This document shows positions 20,571 to 28,302 of a stretch of DNA of 64,000 nt, piece by piece. Position 1 is the stretch's first letter. Each line of letters begins with the position of its first letter. The notes beneath the pieces are model-generated. The model was not told the origin of the DNA, made no database searches, and saw nothing but the letters and a program-made list of their open reading frames with translations. Source of the DNA: Planctomycetota bacterium (GTDB lineage Bacteria > Planctomycetota > UBA1135 > UBA2386); the NCBI GenBank assembly GCA_016794035.1, contig JAEUHS010000119.1:58558-122557 (forward strand), read 5' to 3'. The translations under genes and the position numbers were made by a program.

Positions 20571-21079
20571 GCGCGCAGGCACTCGTCGGCCGCCGCGACG
20601 ATCGACGCCTCGTGGGCCAGCAGCCACTGCTTGCACGACAGCCCGCCGCCGAAGCCGACCAGGCTGCCGTCCTTGCCGATCACGCGGTGGCACGGCATGA
20701 CGATCGGCAGCGGGTTCCTGCCGTTCGCGGCGCCGACGGCGCGCATCGCCTTCGGCCGGCCGATCGCTGCCGCCTGCTGCTGGTAGGTGCGCGTCTGGCC
20801 GAACGGGATCGCCTGCAGCGCCTGCCACGCCGCCAGCTGGAACGGCGTGCCGGCCGGCAGCAGGTCGAGATCGAACTCGCGCCGCGCGCCGTCGAAGTAC
20901 TGCTCGAGCTGACGCGCGACCCGGTCGCAGCAGTCGCCGCGTTTGTGGCGCGGTGCCGACGGCGTGTCGCGGCCGGTACCGTCACCCGGCAGGTCGAGCT
21001 GCCGCAGCCGACCGTCGTCGTCGACGACCAGGCGCAGCAGGCCGATGGGGGACGGGAGCGCGCGGGCGTGCAGGGCCAT
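20567..21079 (-). CDS. ogt: methylated-DNA-[protein]-cysteine S-methyltransferase
   Basis: 170-residue suicide DNA-repair enzyme that moves the methyl group of O6-methylguanine to its own cysteine. The active-site motif PCHRV is intact (C130), with the helix-turn-helix region QTRTYQQQAAAIGRPKAMR and GAANGRNP before it and the closing GGLSCKQWLL after it. Start chosen at 21079 (MALHARALPSPIG), since an upstream in-frame ATG adds eleven unrelated residues. Coupled by ATGA to the aminotransferase gene. A second family member that lacks the cysteine lies at 39603-39950. Confidence 0.95.
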   Translation of the reverse strand: MALHARALPSPIGLLRLVVDDDGRLRQLDLPGDGTGRDTPSAPRHKRGDCCDRVARQLEQYFDGARREFDLDLLPAGTPFQLAAWQALQAIPFGQTRTYQQQAAAIGRPKAMRAVGAANGRNPLPIVMPCHRVIGKDGSLVGFGGGLSCKQWLLAHEASIVAAADECLRA

Positions 21080-21108
21080 GCGGCCAGGATAGCCGATGCC
21101 GGCGGCGT

Positions 21109-22317
21109 TCACTGCACCGGCAGCGACATCCGCAGCACCGGCGCCGCCAGCTTGTCGACGGGCGGTTCGCCCTCCTGCAGGTGCAGGAACGGCTGCGTGA
21201 TCACCGCGCCGCGCGCGGTCAGGCGCAGCGCCGGCAGCGCCTCGCGCAGCCGCCGTTCACCGTCGGCGCGCCGCGCCGCGAAGTCGCCCTCGGGCGGGTA
21301 GACGACCAGCCATCGGCCGGCCGGCACGGCGCGGATCGTCCAGCCCGTGGGCGGTCGGAACGCCGGACCCTCGGGGCGGCGGCGGAACGGCGCCGCGAGC
21401 CACGCCGCGTCGTCCTCCTGCCACAGGATCGGAAAGCCGGCGACCTGCTGGTCCTGGCGCAGCAGCTCGGCGTGCAGCGGCGCATAACGTTCGCAGCGTG
21501 CCGGCCACGTGCCGGGGTCCGCGACGACGACCCAGTTCGTGGCCGCCGCGTCGACCACGAACGGCACCGGCGAGCGCGCCTCGCCCGTGGCGGCGGCCAG
21601 ACGCGTGGTCGCCCCCGACGCCGGTGCGACGGCGTCCCGCGGACCGGCGGTGAAGAAGTCCGGAGCCCAGGCGAGGTCGTCGACGACGAACTGCAGCGTG
21701 CACTCGCCGAGCCCGTCGAGCGCGGCGCGCTGCACCATCCAGGTCGTCGACGTGCGCAGGTAGTCGACGCAGCGCACTTCGCCGTGGCCGCCGACGACGC
21801 GGTCGGGCAGCAGCGTGCCGGGCCGCAACGCGACGCGCGCCGTCGAGCCGTCGGGCTGCGGCAGTTCCCACTCGACCGGACCGATGCGGCGGCAGCCGCG
21901 CGCGCGATGCAGCGGTCCGAGCAGCGCGCCGTCGAGCAGCGTGCGCAGCCGGCGCACGCGATCGGCGTCGGCGGCGGCCACCGGCTGCGTGTCGTCGCCG
22001 CCGAGGCGTCGGACCTCGTCGTGCAGCAGCAGCCAGCTGCCGGTCGCATCGAGGGCGCGCAGCTTGTCGGGCAGCTCGGCGAACAGGCGCACTTCGTCGC
22101 CGCCCGGCAGTCCTACGATCGCGGCGATACGGTCGAGGCGGCCGCGCAGCGGCCGGTGGCATTCGTCGAGCACCGCGGCGACCAGATCCGCATCGGCGAT
22201 CGTCGTCAGGTCGACGGCGCGCGGCGTTGGCCCCGCGGCTGCTCCGCCGCCGCAGGCCGCCAGCAGCATCGCCGCGGCGGCGCCGGCTACTGTCCGCGGT
22301 CGAACGCCTTGCGCCAC
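21109..22317 (-). CDS. hypothetical lipoprotein
   Basis: 402-residue protein of unknown function. With the GTG start at 22317 the N-terminus has basic residues, a hydrophobic Ala-rich core and a lipobox LAAC followed by GGG, a convincing lipoprotein signal. The ATG at 22269 would leave only five residues before the cysteine. The mature part is mixed alpha/beta without recognisable motifs; notable is a tryptophan-rich segment (TNWVVVADPGTWP). It overlaps the HEAT-repeat lipoprotein gene upstream by 31 bases, so the two probably form an operon. Confidence 0.65.
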   Translation of the reverse strand: MAQGVRPRTVAGAAAAMLLAACGGGAAAGPTPRAVDLTTIADADLVAAVLDECHRPLRGRLDRIAAIVGLPGGDEVRLFAELPDKLRALDATGSWLLLHDEVRRLGGDDTQPVAAADADRVRRLRTLLDGALLGPLHRARGCRRIGPVEWELPQPDGSTARVALRPGTLLPDRVVGGHGEVRCVDYLRTSTTWMVQRAALDGLGECTLQFVVDDLAWAPDFFTAGPRDAVAPASGATTRLAAATGEARSPVPFVVDAAATNWVVVADPGTWPARCERYAPLHAELLRQDQQVAGFPILWQEDDAAWLAAPFRRRPEGPAFRPPTGWTIRAVPAGRWLVVYPPEGDFAARRADGERRLREALPALRLTARGAVITQPFLHLQEGEPPVDKLAAPVLRMSLPVQ

Positions 22318-23264
22318 GCCGACACGTCGTAGCCGTAGTCGGCGCCACCGGCAAGGTCCGACAGCGCCTTGCGCGCGTGCAGCCGCACGTTCTGCACGGT
22401 CTCCTGCGGCCCGAGCAGCTGCAGCACGTCGGGGGCGAACTGCTGCGCGTTCATGCGCGCGATCGCGACCGCCGCGGCCATGCGCAGGAACGGCGTCGGG
22501 TGCCGCAGGAACGGCGCCACCAGCGGCGCCAACTCGGCGTTGCGCGCGTAGCCGAGGCCGCGCACCGCCGTCACCAGGGCGCCGATCGGCATCTCGTCCT
22601 TGTGGTCGGTGACGAAGCGGCGCCAGATCCCGACGAACGGCGCCTGGTCTTCGGCCACGGTCTGCAGGCGGTACAGCGCCCACGCCGCCTGCACGCGGCC
22701 GTCGACCGGGTGGTTCTGGCGCTCCGCGATCGCCGCGAGCACGCCCGGCGGTGTCGCCGGCGAGCGCAGCACCGCGAGACCCAGCACCGCGCGGTCGACG
22801 CGGAACGGATCGTCGAGCTGCGCGCCCTGCAGGATCAGCGGCATCATCTGCATGTCGCCGGAGAAGCCGAGTGCGGCCAGCGCGATCGCCTGTTCGTTGC
22901 GGTCGCTGCTGTCGCCGGCGGCCGCCTGCAGGCGGCGGTAGTTGGCGCCGGGGTCCGGGATCCGGTTCTCGCGGCCGATGCGCGTGGTGCCCTGGTCGAG
23001 CACCATCTCGCGGATCGTGCGCTCGAGCCGTTCGATCTGCTTGTCGGCGCGCGGTTCGCCCTGGTTCGACAGCGCCTGCACGTAGCTGTCGATCGACTGG
23101 TCGAGCCGCAGCAGCACGGTCTGGAAGTCGCGTCGCTTCTGCTCGGCGGCCCGCAGCGAGGCCTCGCGCACCGCCTCTTCGGGCGCCGGTTCGGTCGCGG
23201 GCGGGTCGCTGGTCGCGGCGCAGGCGACGAGCAGGAACGGCAACAGCGGGGCCAGGAACTTCAT
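22287..23264 (-). CDS. HEAT-repeat lipoprotein
   Basis: 325-residue lipoprotein with signal peptide and lipobox LVAC. A charged helical segment (about 30-105) is followed by HEAT-like helical pairs in the second half, for example ALAALGFSGDMQMMPLIL, RAVLGLAVLRSP and RMAAAVAIARM. HEAT solenoids usually bind proteins; no catalytic motif is seen. It lies divergent from the leucine dehydrogenase gene, with 68 bases between them. Function unknown. Confidence 0.75.
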   Translation of the reverse strand: MKFLAPLLPFLLVACAATSDPPATEPAPEEAVREASLRAAEQKRRDFQTVLLRLDQSIDSYVQALSNQGEPRADKQIERLERTIREMVLDQGTTRIGRENRIPDPGANYRRLQAAAGDSSDRNEQAIALAALGFSGDMQMMPLILQGAQLDDPFRVDRAVLGLAVLRSPATPPGVLAAIAERQNHPVDGRVQAAWALYRLQTVAEDQAPFVGIWRRFVTDHKDEMPIGALVTAVRGLGYARNAELAPLVAPFLRHPTPFLRMAAAVAIARMNAQQFAPDVLQLLGPQETVQNVRLHARKALSDLAGGADYGYDVSAWRKAFDRGQ

Positions 23265-23297
23265 GGGCGGGGCTTGGAAGGCGGTCGGACCGTATCC

Positions 23298-23326
23298 TTC
23301 CCGACGGCTGGCCCCGGCGCCAGAAT
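23298..23326 (+). promoter_or_regulatory. promoter-like elements abutting the leucine dehydrogenase start
   Basis: TTCCCG, 17 bases, then CAGAAT (23321-23326), which matches the -10 consensus at four of six positions and ends six bases before ATG 23333. No Shine-Dalgarno sequence is present, so a leaderless transcript is likely. Confidence 0.35.
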
Positions 23327-23332
23327 CGCGGC

Positions 23333-24367
23333 ATGACTTCGACCGACGCGCTGGCCGCGGCCGACTGCGAACAGGTCCTGGTGGTGCGGGATCGCGACGC
23401 CGATGTGACCGCGATCGTCGCCGTGCACGACACGCGGCTCGGCCCGGCCCACGGCGGCATCCGGCGCTGGCGCTATGCGGACCTCGGCGCGGCGCTCGCC
23501 GATGCCGTGGCCCTGGCGCAGGCGATGACCTGGAAGTGCGCGTTGGCCGAGATCGCGGCCGGCGGCGGCAAGAGCGTGATCCTCGACCGCGACGGGCTCG
23601 ACCGGGCCGCGGCCTATCGGCTGGTCGGTCGCACCGTGGCGCAGCTCGGCGGCCGCTACTTCACCGGCCCCGACGTCGGCACCGGCGACGACGACCTGCG
23701 CGTGGTCGCCGATGAGACGCGCTTCGTCGCCCTCGACCGCGACGGCGCCGGGCCCGGCGACCTGACCGCGGCGACCGCGACCGGGGTGTTCGCGGCCCTG
23801 ACCGCGCTGGCCGAGCGCCTGCACACGCCGGTCGGCAGGCTGCGCGTCGCCGTGCAGGGTCTCGGCGCCGTCGGCCAGCAGTTGTGCCGGCAGCTGCACG
23901 CGGCCGGCGCCCAGCTGGTGGTCAGCGACGTGGTGCCCGCGCGCGCCGAGGCCGCGGCCGCGGCGTTCGGCGCCACCGTCGTCGCGCCGGCGGACATCCT
24001 GGCCGAACCGTGCGACGTGCTGGCGCCCTGCGCCCTCGGTGGGGTGCTGAGCGACGCCGTCTGCGAACGCCTGACCGCGCGCGGTGTCTGCGGCGCCGCC
24101 AACAACATCTTCGCCGGCGACTCGGCCGCGACGATCCTGCACCGGCGCGGCGTGCCGGTCGTGCCCGACTTCGTCGCCAACGCCGGCGCGCTGATCCAGG
24201 GCGCGACCTGGCACCTGCACGGGGAACGCGTCGGCGAGGCGCGCCTGCAGCGCATCGCGCGCACCGCCGGCGAACTGCTCGACCGTGCGGTCGCCGAGAA
24301 CGTGCCGCCGTCGGTGCTGGCGCTGCGGGTCGCGCGGGAGCGGGTGGGCGGGAGCCTCTCTCCGTAG
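23333..24367 (+). CDS. leucine dehydrogenase (Glu/Leu/Phe/Val dehydrogenase family)
   Basis: 344-residue NAD-dependent enzyme that interconverts branched-chain amino acids and 2-keto acids. Catalytic residues of the family are visible: K68 in MTWKCAL, K80 in AAGGGKSV and D114 in FTGPDVGTG. These positions match the numbering of characterised leucine dehydrogenases. The nucleotide-binding motif VQGLGAVGQQL begins the second domain. A long open frame extends upstream, but the ATG at 23333 starts the homologous region. Flanked by a convergent thioesterase gene. It may serve leucine catabolism or nitrogen assimilation. Confidence 0.9.
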   Translation: MTSTDALAAADCEQVLVVRDRDADVTAIVAVHDTRLGPAHGGIRRWRYADLGAALADAVALAQAMTWKCALAEIAAGGGKSVILDRDGLDRAAAYRLVGRTVAQLGGRYFTGPDVGTGDDDLRVVADETRFVALDRDGAGPGDLTAATATGVFAALTALAERLHTPVGRLRVAVQGLGAVGQQLCRQLHAAGAQLVVSDVVPARAEAAAAAFGATVVAPADILAEPCDVLAPCALGGVLSDAVCERLTARGVCGAANNIFAGDSAATILHRRGVPVVPDFVANAGALIQGATWHLHGERVGEARLQRIARTAGELLDRAVAENVPPSVLALRVARERVGGSLSP

Positions 24368-24497
24368 CGCGCCAGCGGTCCTGCCGCGCCGAGGCGCTGG
24401 GACTCGCCGAGTTGCGGCGCTGGCTCGGGTGCCTGGTGACCTGCCGCTCGACGGCCCGTCCGGCGCCGTGATCGGCTGGCTCCGGTTGGTCGTGCGA

Positions 24498-24538
24498 CTG
24501 GGGCGTGGAGCGGTGCCGCAGGTGAACCGGCGCCCCAG
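24498..24538. terminator. inverted repeat between convergent genes
   Basis: An 8-base perfect arm pair CTGGGGCG / CGCCCCAG (24498-24505 and 24531-24538), extended by three pairs past a bulge, with a 25-base loop. It sits between the convergent leucine dehydrogenase and thioesterase genes, where a two-way terminator is expected. No T tract. The rest of 24368-24577 shows nothing else. Confidence 0.25.
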
Positions 24539-24577
24539 GTCGAGTCGCGCGCCGACAGTCGCGATCGCCGGGAGAAA

Positions 24578-25024
24578 CTACGCGCCGCCCAGCTCCGGCG
24601 GCAACCGTCGCAGCTTGCCGTCGCGGCCGACACAGGCGAGCTTCGTGCTGCCGGTCGCGCACACCTCGCCGTCGGTCTCGCGCCGCGCCTCGTACTCCAG
24701 CGTGACCGCGGCCTTGCCGGCGGCGGCGACCCGCACGCGGATCGCCACGACGTCGTCGTAGTCGACGGGCTTGTGGTAGCGGCACACCATCTCGACCACC
24801 TGCAGCAGGTTGCCCTCGTCCTCGATCTGGCGGTAGCTCTTGCCGCGCGCGCGCATCCACTCGGTGCGGGCCTCCTCGAACCAGGCGACGTAGCTGCCGT
24901 GGTGCGCGACCGCCATGCGATCGGTCTCGCAGTAGCGCACGCGCACGCGGTGGGCCGGGTCGGTGAACTCGTTCGGCGGGGTCGTCGTCACGCTGCCGAC
25001 AGGCTGCACACCGGCGCCCGGCAT
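24578..25024 (-). CDS. acyl-CoA thioesterase, YbgC/FadM (hotdog) type
   Basis: 148-residue single hotdog-domain thioesterase that hydrolyses acyl-CoA esters in the cytoplasm. The family signature is clear: VRYCETDRMAVAHHGSYVAWFEEARTE, containing the catalytic aspartate in ETD and the following HHGSY, then YHKPVDYDD. The start is uncertain: ATG at 25024 is given, while a GTG at 24991 (VTTTPPNEF) would give 137 residues and is nearly as good; neither has a strong ribosome site. Divergent from the ECF sigma gene, with 132 bases between. Confidence 0.88.
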   Translation of the reverse strand: MPGAGVQPVGSVTTTPPNEFTDPAHRVRVRYCETDRMAVAHHGSYVAWFEEARTEWMRARGKSYRQIEDEGNLLQVVEMVCRYHKPVDYDDVVAIRVRVAAAGKAAVTLEYEARRETDGEVCATGSTKLACVGRDGKLRRLPPELGGA

Positions 25025-25114
25025 TGCCACCGCGGCGTGCGCATTCCTTGCCCCCTCCCGCCGGCGCCCCGGGGTTCTCGCAGCGGACCGGCCGTTCGCG
25101 TAACCTGTGCGGCC

Positions 25115-25139
25115 GGGGGCGGAATCCTGTCCCGCCCCC
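25115..25139 (+). promoter_or_regulatory. GC stem-loop in the leader of the ECF/kinase operon
   Basis: Perfect 8-base inverted repeat GGGGGCGG / CCGCCCCC (25115-25122 and 25132-25139) with a nine-base loop, ending 17 bases before the sigma-factor ATG. A TAACCT element lies just upstream at about 25101. The hairpin would be in or near the 5' leader and could attenuate or be bound by a regulator. Confidence 0.35.
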
Positions 25140-25156
25140 TGCGTAGCCCCGCGCGC

Positions 25157-25678
25157 ATGACCCTGACCCCCGAAGTTGCCTTCGAGCAGCATCGCGAGCG
25201 CCTGCTCTCGGTGATCTACCTGCGCATGGGGCCCAATCTGCGCGTGCGCATGGATCCCGAGGACGTGCTGCAGGAAGTGGCGATCGAGGCGGTGCACAGC
25301 TGGCAGACGCTGTCCGATCCGCAGAACGCCGGCGCGTGGCTGGTGACGCTGGCGCGGCGCAAGGTGGCGCGCATCCTGCGCGACCAGCTCGGCGTCGCCG
25401 CCCGCGATCCGCGCCGCGAACACGCGATCAAGACCGACCTGCCGATGCCGGACCGCCGCTCCGGGCCGGTCACGCACGCGGACCGCAAGGACCGGCTCGA
25501 ACTGCTGGCGCAGGCGCTCGAACGGCTGTCCGACGACCACCGCGAGGTCGTGCTGCTGATGAAGATCGAAGGCCTGTCGGCGAAGGAGATCGGCGAGCGC
25601 ATGGGCCGCAGCGAGAACGCGATCCACCTGCTGCTGAGCCGCGCGCTGAAGCGGCTCGCCGAAGAGTTGAAGTTGTGA
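25157..25678 (+). CDS. ECF-type RNA polymerase sigma factor
   Basis: 173-residue sigma factor with regions 2 and 4. Region 2 is recognisable from RMDPEDVLQEVAIEA and the following AWLVTLARRKVARILRD. Region 4 contains LERLSDDHREVVLLMKIEGLSAKEIGERMGRS and the recognition helix ENAIHLLLSRALKRL. Acts in the cytoplasm to direct polymerase to a specific promoter class. Its stop overlaps the GTG of a Ser/Thr kinase gene (GTGA, 25675-25678). Control by phosphorylation is known for some ECF groups paired with such kinases and is inferred here. No anti-sigma gene is nearby. Confidence 0.9.
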   Translation: MTLTPEVAFEQHRERLLSVIYLRMGPNLRVRMDPEDVLQEVAIEAVHSWQTLSDPQNAGAWLVTLARRKVARILRDQLGVAARDPRREHAIKTDLPMPDRRSGPVTHADRKDRLELLAQALERLSDDHREVVLLMKIEGLSAKEIGERMGRSENAIHLLLSRALKRLAEELKL

Positions 25679-28302
25679 AGCCGACGCCGCCGACCCCGAA
25701 CGAGCAGCCTGCACCGCGACCGGCCGACCCGGACGATGCGGCCGACCTGCGGCTGCTCGACGTGCTGCGCGGCTCCAGTTCGGGCGCCGACCTGCGGCGC
25801 GAACTGCAGGCCGAGCGCACCGAGCAGGCATCCGACCTGCTCGGCCGGCTGAACGCGCTCGACTTCGTGCACCAGGTCGTCGGCGACACCGCCGACATCC
25901 CGCAGCGGCTCGGCGACTACGAGATCAAGGGCCTGCTCGGCCGTGGCGGCATGGGCACGGTCTACCTCGGCTGGCAGGCCGAACTGGAACGCGAGGTGGC
26001 GCTGAAGGTGCTGTCGCCGCACTACACGGCCGATCCGACGATGCGCAAACGCTTCCGCGCCGAGGCGCGCGCGACCGCGGCGTTGCACCATCGCCACATC
26101 GTGCCGATCTACGACTACGGCGAGTCGCAGGGCCGGCTGTACTTCGCGATGGAGCGCGTCGACGGCATGAGCCTCGACAAACACATCGGCGCGGCGCGGC
26201 GCCAGCGGCGCCGCCCGCTCGAGCCGCTCGAGGCCGCGCGCCGCTTCGCCGGCGTCGCCGACGCGCTCGGACTCGCGCACCGCCGCCGTCTGCTGCATCG
26301 CGACGTCAAGCCTGGCAACATCCTGGTCGGCAACGACGGCACGATGGCGCTGACCGACTTCGGCCTGGCGAAGGCGCTCGACCATGCCTCGATGCACCTG
26401 ACGTCGAAGGGCGGCGGCTTCCTCGGCACGCTGCACTACGCGTCGCCCGAGCAGGCGCTCGGCGTCGAGCTGACGCCGGCCAGCGACCTCTACTCGCTCG
26501 GGGTCACGATCTTCGAGGCCGTCGCCGGCGAGTTGCCGCTGCACGGCAAGACCACCGAGGCGCAGCTGCAGGCGATCCTGCACGGCACGCCGCGCCGGCT
26601 GCGCGAATGCGTGCCGAAGCCGCCGCGCGACCTCGAGGCCGTGCTCGACAAGCTGCTGAGCCGCGAGCCCCGCGATCGCTACCAGGACGGCGAGGAGCTG
26701 GCGCGCGACCTGCAGCGCATCGCCGACGGCGAGCCCGTGCACATCCGCCGTCAGCCGCTGCACGTGCGGTTGTGGCGGCGCGCGCGCAAGAACCCGGTGC
26801 TGGCGGGCGCGATCGCGGCGGCGATCGTGCTGCTGCTGGTCACGGTGTCGCTGGTGACGGTGCTGCGGCGCGAGAAGGGCCAGAGCCTGGTCTCGCGCCA
26901 CCAGAACAACCTGGTCGCGATCGCCAAGGACGTCGGCAGCGAGCTGGGGTCGCCGTGGGGGCCGCCGGCGCTGATGTTCGCGCTGTGCGGCGTCGAGCTG
27001 CCGGTCGTGCCGCCGAGCGAGGCGGTGCTGGCCGCGCTCGACCGCGCCGAGCGCGAGCTGGCCGACGAACAGGTCGGTGCGATGCGCAGCGCCTACGTCG
27101 TCGATCCGCAGCCGACCGCCAGCGCGTTGCTGCGCGAGGGTCGCGGCTACGAGGCGCTGCAGCTGTACGACCGGGCCATCGCCGATGCGCTCGCCGCGCG
27201 CACCGACCGCGACCTCGCCGTCGACCTGCTGCTCTACGGCCTCTACCTCGGCCGGGGCACCGCCAACCTGACGGCGACGGTGGCCCGGCTCAACGACGCG
27301 CGCACGGACCTGGCGCTGGCGTCGTTCCTTCGCCCGGGCGCCATCTTCCCGCGCGTGATGACGGACGTGCTGGACGTCGCGCAGAGTTCCGACGTCGCCA
27401 CCGCCGCCGCGCGCCTCGCGCACGATCTCGAACTGGCCTCGCCGGAGCGGGCGCGCGTGGTCGGCCTGTTGCTGTGGAACCTGGCGCGGCTGCGCCCGGC
27501 GGCGAAGTGCAACCTGATGGACTTCGGCCTGCCCTTCCCGAAGCGCCGTCTGCTGCACGAACTGGCGGAGCGCCTGCTCGGCGAGCCGCCGACCGACCTG
27601 GCGCCGTGCGGGGCGCCGACCGGACTCGCCGGCGACCTCGCGGTGATGGCGGGCGAAGCGCTGCAGCGGCTCGCCGAGCCGGCGGTGCTGCGCGACCTCG
27701 CCGAGGCGCTGCGGCGCCGCATCGATCGTTCGGTGCATCCGGAGTCGCCGCTGCAGGGCTGGCGCTCGGTGCTGCAGCTGCTGGAGACGCCGACGCAGCG
27801 CGGGCCGCTGCTCGACCGCGAGGGCAAGCCGCTGCCGCCGCGCGTGCAGCTGGCGACCTGGGAGGACCTGCTGAGGTTGTCGCCGCGGCGGCAGACGCTC
27901 GCGGTCTGGTTGCCGCGCTTCGAGGAGCTGCGGCGGCAGTATCCGAGCCTGTCCGGCATGCTGCGCACGGCCGCGCAACTGCACCAGCTGGCCGGCACCG
28001 AGTCCGCGGCCGCGCTGACGCAGGCCTGGTTCGTCGAGGCAGAAGGCGATCCGGAGGCGCAGCTGTGGCGCATGCGCGCATCGCTGCGCCGCGGCGCGAT
28101 CGAGGAGGCGCGCGACGACGCGATGATCGCCGTGCAGGAATCCGTCGACCGCCGGGAGACGATCGACCAGATCGTGCATGCCTGCCAGGAACTCGGTCCC
28201 GAACTCGAACCCGGCATCGCCGAGGGAGCGCAGGTGCTGGCGCAGTTGTTCCGGTCGCTGCTGGGCACGGGCGGCGGCCTCGAGGTCGGGGGGCCGCGAT
28301 GA
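25675..28302 (+). CDS. membrane Ser/Thr protein kinase (PknB-like) with helical extracytoplasmic domain
   Basis: 875-residue Hanks-type kinase. An N-terminal 80-residue segment leads to the kinase domain: glycine loop GRGGMG (89-94), catalytic lysine K111, HRDVKPGN (208-215) with catalytic D210, DFG (228-230) and SPEQ activation segment. A transmembrane helix at about 375-397 is followed by some 475 residues of Leu/Ala/Arg-rich helices that may be TPR-like. GTG start overlaps the sigma-factor stop and the stop overlaps the next ATG. It probably senses an envelope signal and phosphorylates the coupled sigma factor or the downstream protein. Confidence 0.93.
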   Translation: MKPTPPTPNEQPAPRPADPDDAADLRLLDVLRGSSSGADLRRELQAERTEQASDLLGRLNALDFVHQVVGDTADIPQRLGDYEIKGLLGRGGMGTVYLGWQAELEREVALKVLSPHYTADPTMRKRFRAEARATAALHHRHIVPIYDYGESQGRLYFAMERVDGMSLDKHIGAARRQRRRPLEPLEAARRFAGVADALGLAHRRRLLHRDVKPGNILVGNDGTMALTDFGLAKALDHASMHLTSKGGGFLGTLHYASPEQALGVELTPASDLYSLGVTIFEAVAGELPLHGKTTEAQLQAILHGTPRRLRECVPKPPRDLEAVLDKLLSREPRDRYQDGEELARDLQRIADGEPVHIRRQPLHVRLWRRARKNPVLAGAIAAAIVLLLVTVSLVTVLRREKGQSLVSRHQNNLVAIAKDVGSELGSPWGPPALMFALCGVELPVVPPSEAVLAALDRAERELADEQVGAMRSAYVVDPQPTASALLREGRGYEALQLYDRAIADALAARTDRDLAVDLLLYGLYLGRGTANLTATVARLNDARTDLALASFLRPGAIFPRVMTDVLDVAQSSDVATAAARLAHDLELASPERARVVGLLLWNLARLRPAAKCNLMDFGLPFPKRRLLHELAERLLGEPPTDLAPCGAPTGLAGDLAVMAGEALQRLAEPAVLRDLAEALRRRIDRSVHPESPLQGWRSVLQLLETPTQRGPLLDREGKPLPPRVQLATWEDLLRLSPRRQTLAVWLPRFEELRRQYPSLSGMLRTAAQLHQLAGTESAAALTQAWFVEAEGDPEAQLWRMRASLRRGAIEEARDDAMIAVQESVDRRETIDQIVHACQELGPELEPGIAEGAQVLAQLFRSLLGTGGGLEVGGPR

